Assembly: GCF_020085105.1 (NCBI RefSeq)
Contig: NC_058045.1
Location: 15,597,833-15,661,832, forward strand
Length of the DNA: 64,000 nt
Reading direction: 5' to 3'
Source of the DNA: Siniperca chuatsi
Taxonomy: Eukaryota > Chordata > Actinopteri > Centrarchiformes > Sinipercidae
The stretch's first letter is position 1; the number at the start of each line of letters is the position of its first letter. The notes beneath the pieces were generated by a model. That model had not been told where the DNA came from, did no database searches, and worked only from the letters and a program-made list of their open reading frames with translations. The position numbers were made by a program, and so were the translations under genes. This document shows positions 1 to 12,233 of this stretch, piece by piece.

Positions 1-55
1 TTATAGGTGATTAATTCACCCACCTCTCTCTCTCTCGTCCTTCTCATCTCCTTAG

Positions 56-3000
56 ACTACCAGCGTTTGATGACAGTGGCAGAGGGCGTCACCACCTTGC
101 TGTTCCCTTTCCAGTGGCAACACATCTACCTGCCTATTGTCTCTGCACCGCTACACCACCTCCTGGATGCTCCTGTGCCGTTCCTGATTGGTATCAAGCG
201 CAGAGACGGAGCTCAGCGATCCTCCCTCCACCTGCCACACGAGGTACAGAACTAAACACTGTGTGTAAATGTATCTGTAGTTTCCTGTGTGAACATCCTA
301 GTCAGAATTTCAGGACGCAGACATTTCAGTACACATTAAACTAAAGTATTCTTACAGCCATTTACTGATCCCCTCTGTGCTGCATGCGTGACAATTTGCC
401 CTCTGCCTCTGGCCTGTCAGACTGAGAAGCTACACCCAGCCCCCCCCCTTTCACGAATCAAATCCTGTATCCGAGATTACTTTATGCTGCATGAATATCT
501 CACTGAAGCCTCTTTGAAGTCACTCTGCCCCAGAAAAGAGGCAGTTGAAAGACAGCTCGGGGGGATAAAAGCAAAAATGCAGAGCACGAGAGATCCAGAA
601 TAATGGGATTTGCTGAATAATTAATGAGAATTAGGGATCACCACTTATTTCTTGAGTTGTACAATTTGATGTATGGGTGGTAATTTGCTAGGAAGTAGGA
701 AATATTTTAATCATGCATGTATAATTTGGTTGGAATGTTTTTCCTTCTTTTGTCAGTTTTTCTGAATGTTGACAAGGGCACAGTGTGGCTGACGTGGTCC
801 AAAAAAAACCCTAGACTTAAATGGTCCTCCTTAATATTGATATGCAGGGAAAAGCTGAATGCTCATTTTTTCGTGTCCTTCAAAACATATGATCCTCTCC
901 TGATTTTCCTATTTGAATGAAAGAGACAAGAAGACTAAGAATTGCATTAGACATTATAGAAGGATGAAGCTGCACAGAGTAAGAGGATGTCTGCAACTGT
1001 CCACTCTACTTTACATCTCCCAACTTCCCCTGAGGCTGTAAACTGACTGCCTGAGGTCACTGTTGAAGGCCATGTTGCTGCTGACTGCGCTGCGCCTCAC
1101 TGATGCTTACAGAAGCAGTATTTTTAAATCAATGCCTATCGTTCTCACAAAGTTCTGTAGTTCATTGCTCAGCAGCTTCATGGGCACAGTTTCTGCACAT
1201 GTTTCTGATGTGTTTGCCTGTGTGAGAGCCTGATATTGCAGGTTTCCACTATTTCCCCTGTTGCAGTGATAATGGTAATCAGTAGATAATCCTTCACATG
1301 CTAATATCCTCTGAGGGCTTATCACGGTGAAATGCCAAGAATCTATTAATGGAATGTAAATCTTCATCTCTGATCGTAATTGGATGTTAAAGCTCATCCA
1401 CTTTGGCTACATGAGATGAATAAGAGTCTATACATTGTGATTGGTTAAACCTGTTATGATTATCTGATGGAGGAGTCAGTTGCAAAGTGTTTTTTCATAT
1501 TTTGAACTCTCCTGTTTGTCTCTTTCTCCTACACAGGCCAACCTGTGCTTTGTGGACATTGACAACTGCTGTGTCGAGGCCCCCGAGGACCTTCCTGTGT
1601 TTCCAGACCAGACCGAGCTAATCCAGGAGCTGAGTGAGGTACTGCTGCGTTTTGGGCTCCCTCCACAGGGCGGTGTGATCACTAAGCCTGCCACCACCTC
1701 TCCTTGCCTGAGCAGCCTGGTGCTGGAGGATCTAATGGAGGACAGAAGGAACGGGAACCTTGGAGGCGAGGAGCTGGCGGTGCTGGAGAGGCTGCAGGCT
1801 CTGGCGCGCAGGTGCGGAGGAGGAAAAATGTCAGATGGAGAGAAGACGCTGGGAAGCGTGTTTGAGGAGGAGGAGAAAGAGCTGAAGGCTGCAAAGCTGA
1901 ACATTCAGCTGAGGGAGGTGTTTGCTGGACGTTTTGCCGCCATGTTTAGCAGGTATGAGGAGTTTGTCATCCACAGCGCTCTTGATTTGGACTCCTGGTT
2001 GAACAACCGAGAGGGGACGTTCAGCTTTGACAAGGTATGGATGTCAATGCACATCGATCGATTTATAAATCGAATAATCTAATAAAACTGCTGTATTTTT
2101 TTCTACATATGTTAAGATTGCTTTTCTGTGTTTTTGAAATACTTTTAATTCTTATAGAAACATTATATCCCTATCCATGTTTCAGGGTTCCTTCCTCTCA
2201 GTTCAGCCTGTGAACCACTTGCAGTTCTTGTCCCGGTTCCTGGAGACATCCATGTTTTCTTCCTTTGTGGATTGGAAGGTGATATCTCACTGGGCAGATA
2301 GAGAACCACTGCAGCAGCTGTTTGACAGCCGTCTGGAGAGACAACGACTATATGACACGGACGAAGAGTACTCCCGTAACTGTCGCTACAGGAAATGCAC
2401 CACGCTCTTTGAGTCAGGTACTGTGAAGGTGCTCTTGGACAAAAGAGGATGAAATAAAATACTGTGATGTACGTATTATTGCAAGAGAAGTCACAAAATA
2501 AATACTGTATTCCTACAACATGGAACACAAGGCAAAATATGCAACAAAAACAGAAATCCAGCTCCGATGTTACTGGTAATATATCATTGATCAAGTTGCT
2601 CTAAGTTGTCTTTCTCACCAAGAAAGTCTTAATATATCTTGGCTTAATTTCTGTAGATTTTCATGTAAATTTGACAGTGATGTGCAGAGACAACAGATTA
2701 GTTAAGTGTACAGCTTCTGGAAATAGGAAATGACATATATACAATTGAAAGGACTTTGGCACGTTCAGAATGTTTCACTAGTTTCTTTTCAGCATTTAGC
2801 AAGAAAATAGATTGAACTCCCAATTGGTAGATTGAGCAGAATGATCAATCTACCATCTTCTGTTTGGGTTTATGCAGTGTGTTGATTATGTTGCTTGGCC
2901 TTTCTGCAACCACCATTTTTTCTTTTTCTTTTGTAATAAGCTCTGAAGATCTTGCTTAAACTCTGTTTAAAGGGACTTGTGTACAAGTACATTTAACTAT

Positions 3001-3842
3001 TCAAATAGTAACGGATGGAAACATTTCTTAAATGGAAATTAAAATCAAATAATCTGATAAATAATTAAAACCCAAAATGGATGGGATATAATCTGATATG
3101 AGGGGGGAAAGATGGGTAGAGTTAGGGAATTAGAGAGGGGTGAACTGAAGGATTTAGTACGGGATGAGCATTATACGGTATAAACGGAGGGCAGAGCTTT
3201 GTGTCCTATGAAAACTGTTTCAAACCTTCTGCTTTGAAGTCCTGCCAACCTCTGCAGAAAATGCCCTGCTTGCATCTCAGCCTGTCTGTACCATTGTTCA
3301 CATTTAGACCCGGCTCCATCTCTTTTTTTCATCATGCTGTCAATTATGTTATATAACTCTATGCTGTTGTAGACTGTGTGTTCCTGTCTTCCTGCGAGTC
3401 TCCTTGCAACTAAACAAACTTAGTAGCACTTAACCAACTTAAATACAAGATGTTCAAGTAAGAGGTGACATTAGATGTTAGGCACAAGTCCTCCCTGGAA
3501 ATGTCTTTATCATCACTTTGTTCATCATGACCCCTGTTGGATCTTAACAATTGCTGTGTTTGTCTCTGCAGCTCAGGTCATTGAGCGCAGACTGCTGAAG
3601 GCTGACCACACAGCCATACACCCCCACCTGCTGGACATGAGGATTGGCCAGGGTCGTCACCATCCGGGCTACTTCCCTAAACTGCAGGCTGATGTGCTTG
3701 TACAAGGACAAAATACCAACAAGTGAGCCTTTGTTTTCTGCTACTATTCAGTGAGAATACATTAGAACAATTATCTCCAACCACGGGTACTTGTAACCCA
3801 GGCCCAGAGGGTACTTCTGCTGTTGCTGTGATTAAACCAATA

Positions 3843-3873
<31 letters not shown>

Positions 3874-4490
3874 CATACATACATACATACATACATACAT
3901 ACATACATACATACATACTTGGTGTGATGCTGATCTTTTGTGAATTATTATCACAATAAATACTTAACCTATCTGAAAGTAAGCAGTTGAAATAGTTAGC
4001 TTAAAGTAATGGATAAATAGTTGAAATAGCTAAAAGTAATTTACAAACAGTTGGAATAATTAGCTAAATGAAATGGATTCACAGTTGAAATAGTCAGCTA
4101 AAAGTAATGGATAAACAGTTTAATAGCTAAAAGTAATGGATAAATGGTTGAAAGGTCCTGCTCCTGCCACACCAAGTAGACCTAAATAATTACAAATGAA
4201 TTACAAGTAACAAATTTGACCAAAATGACCTAAACATTAACAATTCAATTGTATGAAAAGAATATTGTAACAATATCCACTTTTATGTAGGCAATGGTGT
4301 TACTTAACATCCACTTTGAAATAAATTAAAATAAACACATTTTGGAACATGACAGGTTGTGTTGAATACGGGATACTTGAGGTCATCTGATAGGGCTGTG
4401 GGGGTACGTCAGACAATAAAGGATAGGAACCACTGCATTAGTATATCACATAATTGCCAGGATCTACTTTATTACCTACCAAAATACACA

Positions 4491-4529
<39 letters not shown>

Positions 4530-7500
4530 TGCTTTAAATACAGCTGCACACACTTGAAATTGTGAATTTTATTTTGCCATGTTATCTGGTTGAACAGGTG
4601 GTCCAGTCGTGTTACAGCGTCACGTAGGACCGACCCTAAGAGATCAACGGTGACTGAACACTCAGGAGTGGACAATGAACAAAGACAGGTACTTTAATGT
4701 GTTCAGACACACACACAGACAAACACACAGGCCTTAGGAGACTTGAGTCTGATTTATTAACTTTTGTTTATTTAACAGAAGCACACATTTGCGAGGAAGA
4801 ACTTCCACCAGTCTAAGCTACTTGACTCATCGCCACAAGCTGTCACTCAGACTCACCGAGAGTTCGTTGACGGGCTGCTGAGCGAGTGCCGTCTGAAGGT
4901 GAGAGCTCCATCTGTGTGGTAACGGAGGCACCGCTGTCACTGGTTTCTTCAATCAATCGTTCATGCTTAATGCCACAAAATGTTCTCTGGCTTTTTAGAC
5001 CAAACGGATGTTGATGGAGAGGATGGGGAAGGAGAGTGTGGAACTGGGTCAAGGAGAAGCCAACATCACAGGCCTGCAGGAAAACACCCTCATCCACGGT
5101 CTGTGTGACCTACTGGAGAGAACCTGGGGCCATGGTCTGCAGCTGAAACAGGTCCGACACACACACATAACATAATATGCCTTATCAGCTCAGATGACTT
5201 AAAAAAAAAAAAAACATCTGGACCTGTGTGTCCCCATTTACACAAATTCACATCATCAGCAGATGAATGCCAAGAGATGACTGTGTTTTATTCTGAACAG
5301 GGGAAGTCTGCTCTTTGGTCCCATCTGCTTCACTACCAGGTGGCCCAGGGGAAGATGGAGACACCAGCTGAGTCTCCAGGTCAGAGCACAACCCGACTGT
5401 TTTGTTTTTCTTGTGTAAATCACTGAGTCGAATGATCATTGCCGTTTAACTTGCTGTCTGTTCAGGGTCTAACGGTTCGGACCAGAAAACATTTGATGAT
5501 GGCACTCTGCTCCTGAGAGGATCGTTAATACAGGATATGAGGTAATGACAGCAAACATACTTTGATGTTGGAAAGAGTGGTGGTAAATGGCATGAAAGGC
5601 TCTAGAAGATATAAAATGAAATACCTAGAATAGTCATTAGAAAACAATGTTAGGAGAAAAAGCTGAGCATTAGAGCTTGTTTTTCACTGTTCATGCCAGT
5701 CTATCTGTTGTTCTGCAGGTTTATCCAGGCCATGAGTGAGGGTCTGTCTGAAGTGGGTCAGGCTCGGGCCTGGATCCACCTGGCTCTGGAGAAGAAAAAG
5801 TTATCCCAACACCTTAAAGAGCTACTTACAAACCAGGAGCTGCTCAGGTCAAAATTCACTCATAATTGACCTAATGACAAGCAGAAAGAAATCTAATATT
5901 TCTGGATATTTCCTTTATAGTAAGTCCCATGATTTTGACTGACTTTCTTCTTGTCCCCTGACAGACAGCTATATAAACCTCATGCTTTCCTACTCTGCGA
6001 GGAAGAAAGGGAGCAGTTTTTGTTCCACCTGCTCTCTCTCAACACTGTGGACTACCTCTGCTTCACACGCGTCTTCACCTCCATCAGTAAGTCCTGTAAA
6101 CTTTAACAACAAAATGGTAGAATTTACTGGCAGGTTTATAGCTTTCAAGGACACTGAAAGTTTGCTTCATCCATCTCCACCCCACTGGCCTCATATACTT
6201 GAATTGCACCTCCAGGTATTCCATACCGTGTTGTTATACTACCCATGAAGAAGCTGAGCATTGCGATGGCAACAGTTAACCCTTGGGTGTGTGTGTCAGG
6301 AGAACTGGGTGATTCAGGAGTTAGACAGATCCCGAAGAATGCTCAAGAGATTTTTTTCCAGGTTTGTATGCGCTCCGCAGCGGTAAGGTCAACATCACGT
6401 CTGATAGAGACGCATGCATGGCTACACTTACTGTGGTTTGTGCTTTTCCCCTCAGTGCAAGAACCTGGGCAGGCTGAGCACACTGCAGCTGGGACAGGAG
6501 AACTCTGGCTTGCTGGCTAAGTGTCTGATTGACTGTGTGATGGTGTATAATGAGATCACTGGACACACCTACAAGTGAGATTCTTACTCTGACCTTGGTC
6601 TTGTCTTGTACAAGAATGTGTTTGTGAACAACAGCTCCCAGTTTGATAAAGATACGATGACATCTAAATGATCCTGACTGTCAAATATTAAACACTCCCA
6701 TGAGAAAACTGCTTTATCACATGATAACATAATGTAGACAGGAAATAATTGACTGCACGTACACTGTGATGGATTACCTATCTGGATCATATTTGAGGTC
6801 TCTGCAAGTTTATTTAATACCATATTGTCATGAAGCAGCTGCTGTCTAGTAGCGAGTAAATCTAAGTCAGTCTAAAGATATTTGTGTTGCCTTGGAAAAT
6901 TGTTGTCCGTTATCTAAACTATAAAAAGACATGCCAAACCACTGTTCTCCTTGAAGTTATTTAGAAAAATAAACAATGCACACTCACCACGCTACACTAG
7001 CTGATTAGAACAGATGGCCCTTACCTACACCATGTGCTTGTATAAAAATCACGTTTTTAAGTTAGATATAATGAAAGTGTCTTCTTGCCTCTCAGGTTCC
7101 CATGTGGCCGATGGCTGGGGAAAGGCGTGGGTGATGGCAGCTTGGAAAGAGTTCTTATTGGTCAGCTGGTGTCACCTGGCGGAGAGGAGGATGCTGGAAG
7201 GTGGACACCTCCAGAGCTGGCCTCTCCTTCTCAGAGTATGCTGACAGTGCTGGGATCGCTTGGCAGCCGAAGCAGTACGTACTGACAAAGAACACATTCT
7301 TTTAGTACAATAGCTGACCTACTTGTAGTGATATGGGAGCAGAATCTGTTGTTGTAGTGAGCATACCAACATCATTTTCCCCTCATTTTATCATCGTTCA
7401 TCCTCATGTTTCTATGTGTAACTATTCTTGATTTATCTTGTCAGGATTGCTGTCTGTTGAAGTACAAGAGGACATGAGGGAGGCAGCAAATAACCTTGTT

Positions 7501-9851
7501 AAACACTTCCACAAACCCGAACAAGAGGTATGTGGCTGTGATAGTGAGTGTGTCCCACCGTTTCAGCTACATTCATTTTACCTGTTGGCTCACTCAGCTG
7601 AAATGGGGTGAAAATCTCTCTCTCGTCTCAACAGCAAGTTAAAGGCGCTGAAGAGACTTGATCGATCACTTTACAATAAACAAATTGTTCACTGCTGCTG
7701 AGGATTTGGGAAAATTTTAGTGCCTTCTATCACTCATATGAGGGGATTTACAGAAGTTGAAAGATGAGCCTCTTGCTTACGGTCCCTCTATTAACTCTGT
7801 TCACATTTTTCTCATCCCAGAGGGGAAACTTGACAGTTTTATTATGTGGTGAAGGAGGTCTGGTTCTTTCCTTGGAGAAGTTCCTCCTGCACGGCTTCAA
7901 ATCTAACCGTCTTTTCCAGAGGAGCGTGTTTGTTTGGGACTTTGTGGGTAAGTACTGTGAGTGTGAGTTGATTAAAAGTGATGTTTTATTTACTTGTTGA
8001 TGTCTGTGTCCCGTCTCCATCTAGTGGCGGTAAATATCAATTCCACATATCAAATTGCATGCAACAAAGATGATTGATGTGTTTTTTTCACAACCACTGT
8101 TGTGCTCTGTATCTCCAGTGTTTGTCTTCTACAACCTTATTTTCCCTCATTGTCGGTGTATTGATAAGTTATGAACTGACAGTATGACCAACTCTTTCCC
8201 ATAGAGAAGGCAGTGGTTTCCATGGAGACGGCTGATCAGATGGGTGACCTGCATGGATCAACACTGACAAAGGGTCCACCTTGCGACTCACTGTGCCACT
8301 ACGTCAACGCCATCAATGCCTCGCCACGAAACATCGGAAAAGAGGGCAAGTTCCAGCTGTTCGTCTGCCTGGGAATCAGGTAACTTTTTAAAAATGACAG
8401 TTTAAAAAATCAAAAGACCCTAAGAGTAACCTAAAGAAGACAAGGGAAAACTCTGGGGGTGTAATAGGGGCCATAGGTGAGAAAAAGTTCATTACAGAAA
8501 GCGAATAGAAAGATGTAACAGTTATTGCATATACAAAAGGGATTATAATCCAACAATAGGTGTATGATTGGACTGATACTAATGTAATTAATCCAATGTG
8601 TTAAGTCTAAGACATAGATGTAGTAACCATATTTAAACCAGCAACAGGGAGACAGTATTCATCCCACTGGAATCTGTGATTTTAAAGCATCCTGGTCATA
8701 TTCTATGGTGTTGGTAATATAGTTTCCTTCCTGAGGCCCTGAGGAAGTAGCCTGCAGCATCACTGCACTCTGAGGTTTTCTCACACTGAATCATTTACGT
8801 AACATACAGTTCAGGGAAGGAAAGTGTCAGCCTTCGTCCTCTACTGGTTGGACACGAGATGCAGAAAAATTATCCATGTCTCTGTGACATTTTGTTGTTT
8901 AAATTCACTAAGGATTTTACTTTATTTTACTGTTGTTCTTTACATACAGCAACTGTGTCAAAAAAGCCCTGATTAGTGGTGGCTGTCACATTTCTTTGTA
9001 ATTTACAAGCCGAGCAAAGCAACAGAAATACACATTTCGAAATTTAGCTTAAATTTATTTCAGTTGGAAAAAGAGAATTTCAATTGGATAACTGCGACAC
9101 CACTGTTACAAAAATCCTTGATTTCTCTTGTCTCTGCAACAGTCAGAATCAATAAAGATTGGCTTAAAACAAATCTAAGTGGTATAGTTGGCTGAAATTT
9201 CAAAGCAAACTTTGAACACATTTTTTGTGTGAAATATCGCACGTAGACAGGATAATTATTTAGACAATTATTGTGCAAAGATAGTGCTGGGGTCTCTGTG
9301 GCTTAACAAGTTGAGGTGTGCACCGTCAAATGGGTTTGGGTCTAGTCGATAAGTAAGGTCACGTTGTCTCTTTTTTTCTGTCCTTTTCTATTTCTCCCCA
9401 TATATTCTGTCAATTAAAGCAAACAGTAGGAATAGTTTAGCATTATATTTGGGGTATATTGTGTCCAATGCCTATAAATTGGTTGTTTAAAGATATTAGT
9501 TATTCTGTCTGTGCTTTGGACTGACATTGAATGAACTGAACATTCAAGTTAATGAACACTGAAAGCATCTTAGTTTCTCGTGGTTGAAAGCTGTTTCAAG
9601 ACAAAGTACATGGTATTCAGGTGTTTATGGGGGCCAACGTTGACCATTGATCTGTTCCTCTGGGCAGGGACCGGCTTCTCTCTCAGTGGCTCCCCCTTCT
9701 GGCCGAGTGTCCCCTGACAGCGCGGACGTACGAGGAAGGCGCACTGCTGCGGGACCGTGCTGCTGTACACTCCCTCTCCCGCATCGTACACACACTCAAT
9801 GAGTTTGCCATCACCCTGGAGACTGCACTGGTTAAAGGAGTTGACCTCTGA
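56..9851 (+). CDS. dennd5b: DENN domain-containing protein 5B (3' part of gene, 18 exons)
   Basis: Exons: 56-243, 1537-2034, 2186-2417, 3572-3722, 4598-4688, 4779-4898, 4999-5151, 5301-5379, 5466-5541, 5719-5847, 5965-6086, 6216-6361, 6456-6574, 7096-7274, 7445-7527, 7821-7947, 8205-8379, 9668-9851 (stop TGA). All junctions are GT-AG and the lengths sum to an open frame of about 949 codons. The first visible residues ([20 protein letters not shown]) lie inside the DENN module, so roughly the first 325 residues are outside the window. Order in the visible product: rest of DENN (to about residue 310), linker, RUN1 (about 430-610), PLAT (about 614-712, starting IPYRVVILP), RUN2 (about 775-949). 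The family acts as guanine-nucleotide exchange factors and effectors for Rab GTPases (Rab6, Rab39) at Golgi and endosomes. I chose 5B over 5A from similarity (for example [18 protein letters not shown]) and from linkage to SINHCAF and ERGIC2, as on human 12p11. No damage is seen. Confidence 0.93.
244..1536 (+). other. DENND5B intron with AT-rich candidate conserved blocks
   Basis: This 1.3-kb intron lies between the first two visible exons. It holds no gene. A C-run sits near 442-450. Two stretches look more structured than the rest: about 560-660, with a homeodomain-type core (AATAATTAATGAGAATTAG), and about 1100-1420, rich in ATTA/TAAT cores and open on the minus strand for 96 codons without resembling any protein. 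They are possible conserved non-coding elements; conservation cannot be tested here. Confidence 0.3.
2418..3571 (+). other. DENND5B intron, no recognised element
   Basis: This is a 1.15-kb intron between two DENN-module exons. It is AT-rich, with a short purine-rich run near 3100-3150. I see no ORF with family resemblance, no RNA gene and no clear transposon ends. Confidence 0.5.
3844..3918. repeat. (TACA)n microsatellite
   Basis: About 18 near-perfect copies of the tetranucleotide ACAT/TACA. They create spurious open frames on both strands (for example Met-Tyr-Val-Cys repeats), which are not genes. Confidence 0.95.
3978..4158. repeat. Degenerate minisatellite, unit about 30-38 bp, about 5 copies
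   Basis: Five diverged units are built on the core CAGTTGAAATAGYTAGCTAA followed by AAGTAATGGATAAA. Unit lengths vary because the TAG(TTAGC) segment is present or absent. The array lies inside the probable hAT-like element of the same intron. The units are directly adjacent, with no spacers of uniform length, so this is not a CRISPR-like array. Confidence 0.8.
4484..4526. repeat. (CA)n microsatellite, interrupted
   Basis: A CA dinucleotide run with one CC interruption near 4499, ending just before CGTGTGC. It lies in a DENND5B intron about 70 bp upstream of the exon starting at 4598. Confidence 0.9.
8380..9667 (+). other. DENND5B last intron (carries a SINE relic)
   Basis: This 1.29-kb intron precedes the terminal coding exon. 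Apart from a decayed SINE near 9288-9428 it is unremarkable AT-rich sequence. No ORF in it resembles a known protein. Confidence 0.5.
9288..9428 (+). mobile_element. Decayed tRNA-derived SINE, plus orientation
   Basis: A head of the form GGGGTCTCTGTGGCTTAACA is followed by GTGTGCACC, a weak B-box-like GGGTTTGGGTCTAGTC, a pyrimidine-rich body and a tail CTGTCAATTAAAGCAAA. The same order of parts (GGGGCGCCCCGGTAGCTCAC head, GCGCATACC, B box, pyrimidine body, CAAATAAAGG tail) occurs in the better-preserved copy at 38617-38791 on the minus strand. The two are probably one family, and this copy is the older. No target duplication was identified. Confidence 0.5.
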
Positions 9852-11060
9852 CCCCTGACATATAAGAACAGAGTTCAGCCCCTACTCTGTAACCTACTGC
9901 AGGAATGCTGATGGGTTAAAATATTCATCTTTCCATCTGCAGGAAAAGGAAGTACATTCAGACACTTGAGAAAATGTGACTTTATCATAAAAAAGTGGAC
10001 TAGATGAAGTCACTGGCAAGTCGAGCTCCAAACATATTGCCTTCACTGATGTAAATGTCTTACTGTATTTGCTTCAGGAAATAGTCCGATTTTTCCTATG
10101 CTTGTTTACACTGTGAAATTCTGTTTCCTCAAGGGAAAATAGTCATTCATAATCTCACATCTACAGTAGATATTTTCACAGCTCACATCATTTACTTTAC
10201 CTGACCCTAGTACAACTATAACTCTCCTTCAACTGCTGTATTGTTTGCACATGAATTTTAAACTAAGCACATGCATGGCCAAAATCTGTTTTGTCTCAGC
10301 GTGCTGTGATCTGAAATATCAGGACTCAGGCCTTGTTATATTTTTCTTGACTTCATTCGTTGGATATCTTAGTAAATATACTCAAGAAAGATAACGTTCC
10401 TATTCTATAATATGTTACAAAATGTTTTATTACTATGCTCTTGCCTGTTTCGCATTGTTTATTTCAGTTTGGGGTCACATGCTGCAGAGTTGTGCTCATG
10501 AAATTCTCAGTTGGTGAAACATTGAAACCAAATTAGTGTCGTAATTGTGTCAGTTCAAATAGTCTTTGTCAGAAAGCTTTCCCCCCCCTCTCTCATTGTA
10601 AATATTTTGCTTCATTAGATCTTTGATAGGATTGTGCCCATTTGTTATGGTGTAATGGATTTAGTGGCATATTTTTCTGTATAAAGGCATCTTGTTTGTG
10701 TCTATGTAAAACAATAGATTCCACTATGGACACACTTTACTGATTATGTGCATAATAGTCATGCTGTTTGTTTCTAAACTGTTCAGTTGTCTTCAGACAA
10801 TGAATAGAGCACAGGTTCCTAACAACGCTACGGTATTATGTTGATGTCGCATTTAATTTAACAGTTGAAGAATTATGAAAATGCTGTCTCCTGCACTCCT
10901 GCAAGCACTATGTAACCCTCAATGACCAAGCCTCTATTATCATTTAAATACAGATTAGAGAAAGCAATAATGAATTGTTATTTATGAAATGTGTTGTCTA
11001 AGATTAAAGATAATATTGACATAACTGACGTATTGTTTTTTGTGTGCTGTTCACTCAAGC
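9852..11060 (+). other. DENND5B 3' UTR and downstream flank
   Basis: AT-rich sequence after the stop codon at 9849-9851. A variant poly(A) signal ATTAAA at 11003-11008 is followed by a T/GT-rich tract at about 11031-11052, as expected for a cleavage site near 11.03 kb. No canonical AATAAA is seen before it. From here to about 11.7 kb I see nothing functional. Confidence 0.5.
11003..11008 (+). terminator. Candidate DENND5B poly(A) signal (ATTAAA)
   Basis: This is the common ATTAAA variant, with a downstream GT/T-rich element beginning about 23 bp later (TATTGTTTTTTGTGTGCTG). It would give a 3' UTR of about 1.2 kb. Choice of the true site needs transcript ends. Confidence 0.4.
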
Positions 11061-11849
11061 GATGTCTGAAAGGATAAAAGATTCTTGCATAGTAAAATGA
11101 TTTTTATTTGCAAAAAAAGTTCACTGTACACTCATTACAAGGGACTAATTGCATCTGATGGGTACAAAGACTTTTGCTGTTATAGTTTGCCAAATGCAAA
11201 CTTAACCAACTACTGTATATACACTGTGTTGGGCTGTGCCCTCCGACAGAAGCTCCTTAGATCAGTTTGAGGATGGTGTTGGCACTGTTGGCAGTGTCAC
11301 AGCCATTGTTACACCATATGAACCCAAAGAAGCATGTGTAGTTCAATTCAATAATCTTGAAGTAAAATCTACTTTTGTTATGCTGAATTTGTATTAAGAC
11401 TCTGGGGAGCAATTTTTGAACACAAACTCTGAGGTGTCTTGAATTACATTATGGTGCTTATGGTGTACTTACAAGGGGTAGAGAGTAATGAGAGTATTTA
11501 TAGCAGAATTGTATTGGATTGCTACTTCTATTTATTTTGATAATTCAAGGTTCCATATTATTTACAATACGTGATAACAGCATACATCCTAGTAAATGTT
11601 ATCAAACCGGTGCAGTGTTATGTGGTGGTAGGATGGTTGGTTCGCTACTGTCTTAAAAAAAGAAAAGAAACCCAACCCCGATTAAGTGGTTGTTCGCCCT
11701 AAAGTGACCACTGGATTCAGGCCATGTTTCACCCACCTTTTATTTACCACTAATCTGGTCTGTTGTCACGCAATTCAAACCAACAAAACGCATCTCCCTG
11801 CGAGACGCCGAGCCTCCTGAAAGCCGTAGGCCTCCAGACGGGCCATCTG

Positions 11850-12233
11850 GCGTTGTGTAGTAAAACGACAGGCCCCGCCCCTTTGCTTACACTCTCCAAT
11901 GTGCCATAGCAACCGGGGCCGAGCCCCCTGTTCCCGCGCAATGTTCCCATCCTTATAAGGCCAGTAGAATGCAGACGCACGGACACGTCACACGTCGTTT
12001 GTGTAAATAGTTTGATTGAAGAAAAAGAAAAAAAGCCTTCTGCCCTACTCTGAAATGGAGGTGTGGATATGACGCATGCGCACTTCGTCCACAACTATCC
12101 AGTCCCGTCCACAAGCGCAGACATCAACAAGGGAGCGGGTTACTGACGCGGGTTGATTTCCATAATACTCCCATCGTAACGTCGCGCTACTGGGACTATT
12201 ATTTTGTATCAGCTTCACGCAACTTGCAACAAG
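11850..12233 (+). promoter_or_regulatory. CpG-rich promoter and possible 5' UTR exon of SINHCAF
   Basis: CpG density rises sharply against the AT-rich flanks. Visible motifs are a GC box (CCCCGCCCC near 11874-11882), CCAAT (in CTCCAATGTG near 11895), TATA-like CTTATAAGG near 11952, and an NRF1-like palindrome ACGCATGCGCAC at 12072-12083. A consensus donor AAG|GTAATG at 12233/12234 could end a non-coding first exon spliced to the ATG exon at 14665. CpG enrichment continues patchily to about 13.45 kb, so other start sites are possible. Confidence 0.5.

Larger units (their letters stand above)
3757..4445. mobile_element. Probable non-autonomous hAT-like element in DENND5B intron
   Basis: The right end (about 4420-4441, ATAAAGGATAGGAACCACTG) resembles the common hAT terminal inverted repeat CAGTGGTTCCYAACCTTT read in reverse. 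The left end (about 3757-3790) carries a degraded counterpart around CTCCAACCACGGGTACTTG. A related GGGTAC word occurs near both ends (GGGTACTTG, GGGGTACGT). The interior holds a (TACA)n run and a degenerate minisatellite. The family name is recalled rather than searched, and the exact borders and an 8-bp target duplication are not established. Confidence 0.4.

Noticed and set aside
3677-3959. Open frames on both strands across the (TACA)n tract
   Set aside because: They are pure translation of a tetranucleotide repeat (Met-Tyr-Val-Cys and Thr-Tyr-Ile-His) and overlap a DENND5B exon boundary; there is no independent coding evidence.
3978-4158. Possible CRISPR-like or regulatory tandem array
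   Set aside because: The units are adjacent and variable in length with no unique spacers, in an intron of a vertebrate gene, so it is a minisatellite.
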